From: Coriobacteriia bacterium
GTDB taxonomy: Bacteria > Actinomycetota > Coriobacteriia > Anaerosomatales > SLCP01
DNA: 7,222 bases
Reading direction: 5' to 3'
NCBI GenBank assembly: GCA_007123455.1
Contig: SKKZ01000152.1
Location: forward strand, 1 to 7,222
The position numbers and the translations under genes are program-made. Positions within the stretch are counted from its first letter, which is position 1. The number at the start of each line of letters is the position of its first letter. Under the pieces are notes generated by a model. The model was given only the letters and a program-made list of their open reading frames with translations, was not told the origin of the DNA and ran no database searches. Positions 6,097-7,222 of this stretch are shown here, piece after piece.

Positions 6097-6587
6097 GCGT
6101 GCTGGTGCGCGATGCGACTCCGGCCGACGCCGCTGTGATCGCGGACATCTACAACCCGTACGTGACGGAATCGACAGCGACCTTCGACACACACCCCGTC
6201 GACACGGCCGATCGCATCGAATGGCTCGCCGCCCGCGACGCGCGCCACCCGGTCGTGGTAGCGGAGTCGGACGGGAAGGTGGTCGGCTGGGGCTCGCTCT
6301 CACCATGGGGGACACGGCCGGCATGGCACCGCACCGCCGAGGTATCGACATATGTCGCTCCCGATCATCGCGGCGGCGGGGTTGGCCTCGCGCTCATGGA
6401 AGCGCTTCTTCAGAGGGCGCGTGAAGTCGGGCATCATGTGGTGATCGCCCAGATCGTGGGCGGCAACGATTCGAGCCTTGCCCTTGCGGAGCGCACGGGT
6501 TTCGAGCACGTCGGTGTCCTCAGAGAGGTCGGAGACAAGTTCGGCCGCTTCCACGACCTCGTCCTCGTCCAACAGATACTCTCGTGA
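6093..6587 (+). CDS. GNAT N-acetyltransferase, phosphinothricin/methionine-sulfoximine type
   Basis: Acetyl-CoA-dependent N-acetyltransferase of 164 residues. It shows the family pattern of the Pat/Bar/MnaT/YwnH group: IYNPYVTESTATFD (19-32), GWGSLSPW (65-72), the strand TAEVSTYV (81-88), the acetyl-CoA P-loop RGGGVG (93-98), NDSSLALAERTGF (125-137) and the C-terminal LREVGDKFGRFHDL (143-156). Known members acetylate the amino group of phosphinothricin, methionine sulfoximine or methionine sulfone; the exact substrate here is not determined. The ATG at 6093 overlaps the upstream methyltransferase stop (ATGA) and has AAGGG 6 nt upstream. An open frame extends far upstream to 5388, but that part overlaps the methyltransferase and carries no family sequence. 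The next gene's start codon follows after 34-37 nt with no terminator between, so the three genes are probably one operon. Confidence 0.92.
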   Translation: MSVLVRDATPADAAVIADIYNPYVTESTATFDTHPVDTADRIEWLAARDARHPVVVAESDGKVVGWGSLSPWGTRPAWHRTAEVSTYVAPDHRGGGVGLALMEALLQRAREVGHHVVIAQIVGGNDSSLALAERTGFEHVGVLREVGDKFGRFHDLVLVQQILS

Positions 6588-6611
6588 AGACCGTGCTCCA
6601 CACATGCCCGG

Positions 6612-6617
6612 AAGGAG
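6612..6617 (+). promoter_or_regulatory. Strong ribosome site of the selenoprotein gene
   Basis: AAGGAG stands 4 nt before the ATG at 6622 and 7 nt before the ATG at 6625. The longer spacing favours 6625. It is the best Shine-Dalgarno in this operon, which shows that translation starts well upstream of the in-frame TGA. Confidence 0.7.
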
Positions 6618-6624
6618 CTCCATG

Positions 6625-7098
6625 ATGACCGAGGATATCGTGCTCCAAGAAGGGGATGCAGCGCCCGCCATCGACGCCGAAGTCACCGGTGGCGGCAGAT
6701 TCGCTCTCGGCGAGCAGCGGGGCCGATGGGTCGTCGTCTATTTCTACCCGCGCGCGAATACACCGGGTTGAACGCACGAAGCGAAGGACTTCCGGGAGCG
6801 CAAGGCGGCCCTGGAAGCTCTCGATGCCCTCGTGGTGGGCGTGAGTGCGGACAAGCCCGAGGTCCAGCAGCGGTTCATCGACAAGTTCGACCTGACCTTC
6901 CCGATGATCGCGGACACCGACAGATCTATCATCGACGCGTACGGCACGCGCAAGGTGCTCGGCATGACCGCTGAGCGCTCGACGTTCCTCATCGATCCGC
7001 ATGGGCGCATCGCAAGAATCTGGCGAAAGGTCAAGGTCGAGGGGCACGCCGATGCGGTGGTCGCCGAGATCGAGAGGCTGCACGGCGTGCAAGGGTGA
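6625..7098 (+). CDS. Selenocysteine-containing peroxiredoxin (Bcp/PrxQ family), TGA at 6769-6771 read as Sec
   Basis: Thiol/selenol peroxidase reducing H2O2 and organic hydroperoxides, probably cytosolic; 157 residues with TGA counted as selenocysteine U49. The thioredoxin-fold sequence is complete on both sides of the TGA. Before it come GDAAPAIDAEVTGGGRFALGE (10-30) and VVVYFYPRANTPG (36-48). After it come THEAKDFRERKAALEAL (50-66), VVGVSADKPEVQQRF (70-84), LTFPMIADTD (90-99), ERSTFLIDPHGRIARIWRKV (117-136) and VEGHADAVVAEI (138-149). U49 is exactly the peroxidatic position of PxxxTxxC (P42, T46, U49), and R118 is the conserved active-site arginine. The usual Bcp resolving cysteine five residues on is K54, and no cysteine occurs anywhere. 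A SECIS-like hairpin follows the TGA. The ATG at 6622 is an alternative start. Other readings are a Cys-to-stop pseudogene or a sequencing error, but the intact downstream frame and codon use argue against these. Confidence 0.85.
6769..6771 (+). other. In-frame UGA, proposed selenocysteine codon
   Basis: This is the only stop within the peroxiredoxin frame between 6625 and 7098. It replaces the peroxidatic cysteine codon of the TPGCT motif, and TGC or TGT differ from it by one base. Replacement at the single catalytic residue, rather than anywhere else, is the hallmark of a genuine selenoprotein. Confidence 0.82.
6789..6817 (+). promoter_or_regulatory. Putative bacterial SECIS stem-loop
   Basis: CTTCCGGG (6789-6796) pairs with CCTGGAAG plus the preceding C (6810-6817): eight pairs, one of them G-U. 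Above it, GC (6798-6799) pairs with GC (6808-6809) and GC (6800-6801) with GC (6805-6806), with a bulged A and G, leaving AAG at the tip. The stem begins 17 nt after the UGA and the tip lies about 30 nt after it, inside the known 16-37 nt window for bacterial SECIS elements, with guanosines at or beside the loop. SelB would bind this to deliver Sec-tRNA. The pairing was done by hand without an energy calculation, and GC-rich coding DNA forms hairpins easily. Confidence 0.6.
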
Positions 7099-7101
7099 GT
7101 A

Positions 7102-7222
7102 TCAGCCGCGGGCGAGCCACTTCCTGACGGCGCCCTCAATGCCCTCACGGCCTGCGTCCACCACACCTGTGAAGCGCTCGGTCGCCTCGTCGAGTTCGGC
7201 GAGCGCACGCGGCACGCATGCG
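7102..7222 (-). CDS. C-terminal end of an unidentified convergent gene (runs off the right edge)
   Basis: On the minus strand a frame open from the right edge ends at TGA (7104-7102). It encodes 39 visible residues, including ALAELDEATERFTGVVDAG and EGIEGAVRKWLARG at the C-terminus. The segment is amphipathic and charged, likely helical, with mostly G or C in third codon positions like the neighbouring genes. It ends 3 nt from the peroxiredoxin stop, a tail-to-tail arrangement with no terminator between them. I do not recognise the family; too little is present to assign a function. The plus strand here has no comparably protein-like frame. Confidence 0.5.
   Translation of the reverse strand, partial: ACVPRALAELDEATERFTGVVDAGREGIEGAVRKWLARG

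Noticed and set aside
6478..6771. A 97-residue protein ending at the TGA
   Set aside because: Its first 48 codons lie inside the GNAT gene and the following linker in another frame, and the rest is the N-terminal part of the peroxiredoxin. The real start is the ATG after AAGGAG.
6832..7098. A separate small gene starting at GTG 6832, a truncated peroxiredoxin
   Set aside because: It lacks the first half of the thioredoxin fold and the catalytic site and has no ribosome site. The upstream half is present in the same frame, separated only by the TGA, so it is the C-terminal part of the selenoprotein.
6625..7098. Peroxiredoxin pseudogene created by a nonsense mutation
   Set aside because: Not fully excluded. 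However, the only lesion falls on the catalytic codon, the remaining 108 codons are intact and family-like, and a SECIS-like hairpin lies at the right distance, so Sec is the simpler reading.
1..7222. CRISPR arrays, insertion sequences, tRNA or rRNA genes
   Set aside because: I looked for regularly spaced repeats, transposase motifs, terminal inverted repeats and cloverleaf structures and saw none. The only regular repeat is the 44-bp Pho box.

Overview
The window is high-GC DNA (by eye above 60 % G+C, with mostly G or C in third codon positions) from a bacterium that is probably a Gram-positive actinobacterium-like anaerobe or facultative anaerobe. Pointers are a TTxACA-type Pho box with 11-bp periodicity, a TAGGGT -10 element, a lipoprotein PstS and apparent use of selenocysteine. 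The phylum is inferred from style, not proven; a member of Coriobacteriia or a neighbouring lineage would fit.

Region 1 (1-1555, minus strand) is a two-component system: a PhoB/PhoP-type response regulator followed, with a GTGA overlap, by a PhoR-like membrane sensor kinase that runs off the left edge. Region 2 (1556-1759) is the divergent control region. It holds four tandem 11-bp units (1599-1642), the last two with perfect TTTACA cores, that look like a PhoP/PhoB binding site serving one or both directions.

Region 3 (1760-5226, plus strand) is the high-affinity phosphate ABC transporter pstS-pstC-pstA-pstB. The genes are packed with a 4-nt gap or short overlaps, and there is no phoU after pstB. 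Two abutting hairpins lie just inside the start of pstC, where they could set the PstS:PstC ratio. A 13-bp perfect hairpin terminator (5278-5310) ends the unit. Phosphate limitation would be sensed by the kinase, the regulator would bind the Pho box, and the transporter would be induced.

Region 4 (5311-5508) is a noncoding leader with several small inverted repeats and a candidate promoter. Region 5 (5509-7098, plus strand) is a probable three-gene operon: a class I SAM methyltransferase, a phosphinothricin/methionine-sulfoximine-type GNAT acetyltransferase, and a Bcp/PrxQ peroxiredoxin.

The peroxiredoxin is the main discovery. Its reading frame is intact except for one in-frame TGA (6769-6771), exactly at the peroxidatic cysteine of the PxxxTxxC motif. 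A stem-loop at 6789-6817, starting 17 nt after the TGA, has the geometry of a bacterial SECIS element. The gene therefore most likely encodes a selenocysteine peroxiredoxin of 157 residues that contains no cysteine at all. A conventional gene caller would split or truncate it. The last 121 bases hold the C-terminal end of a convergent minus-strand gene that I cannot identify.
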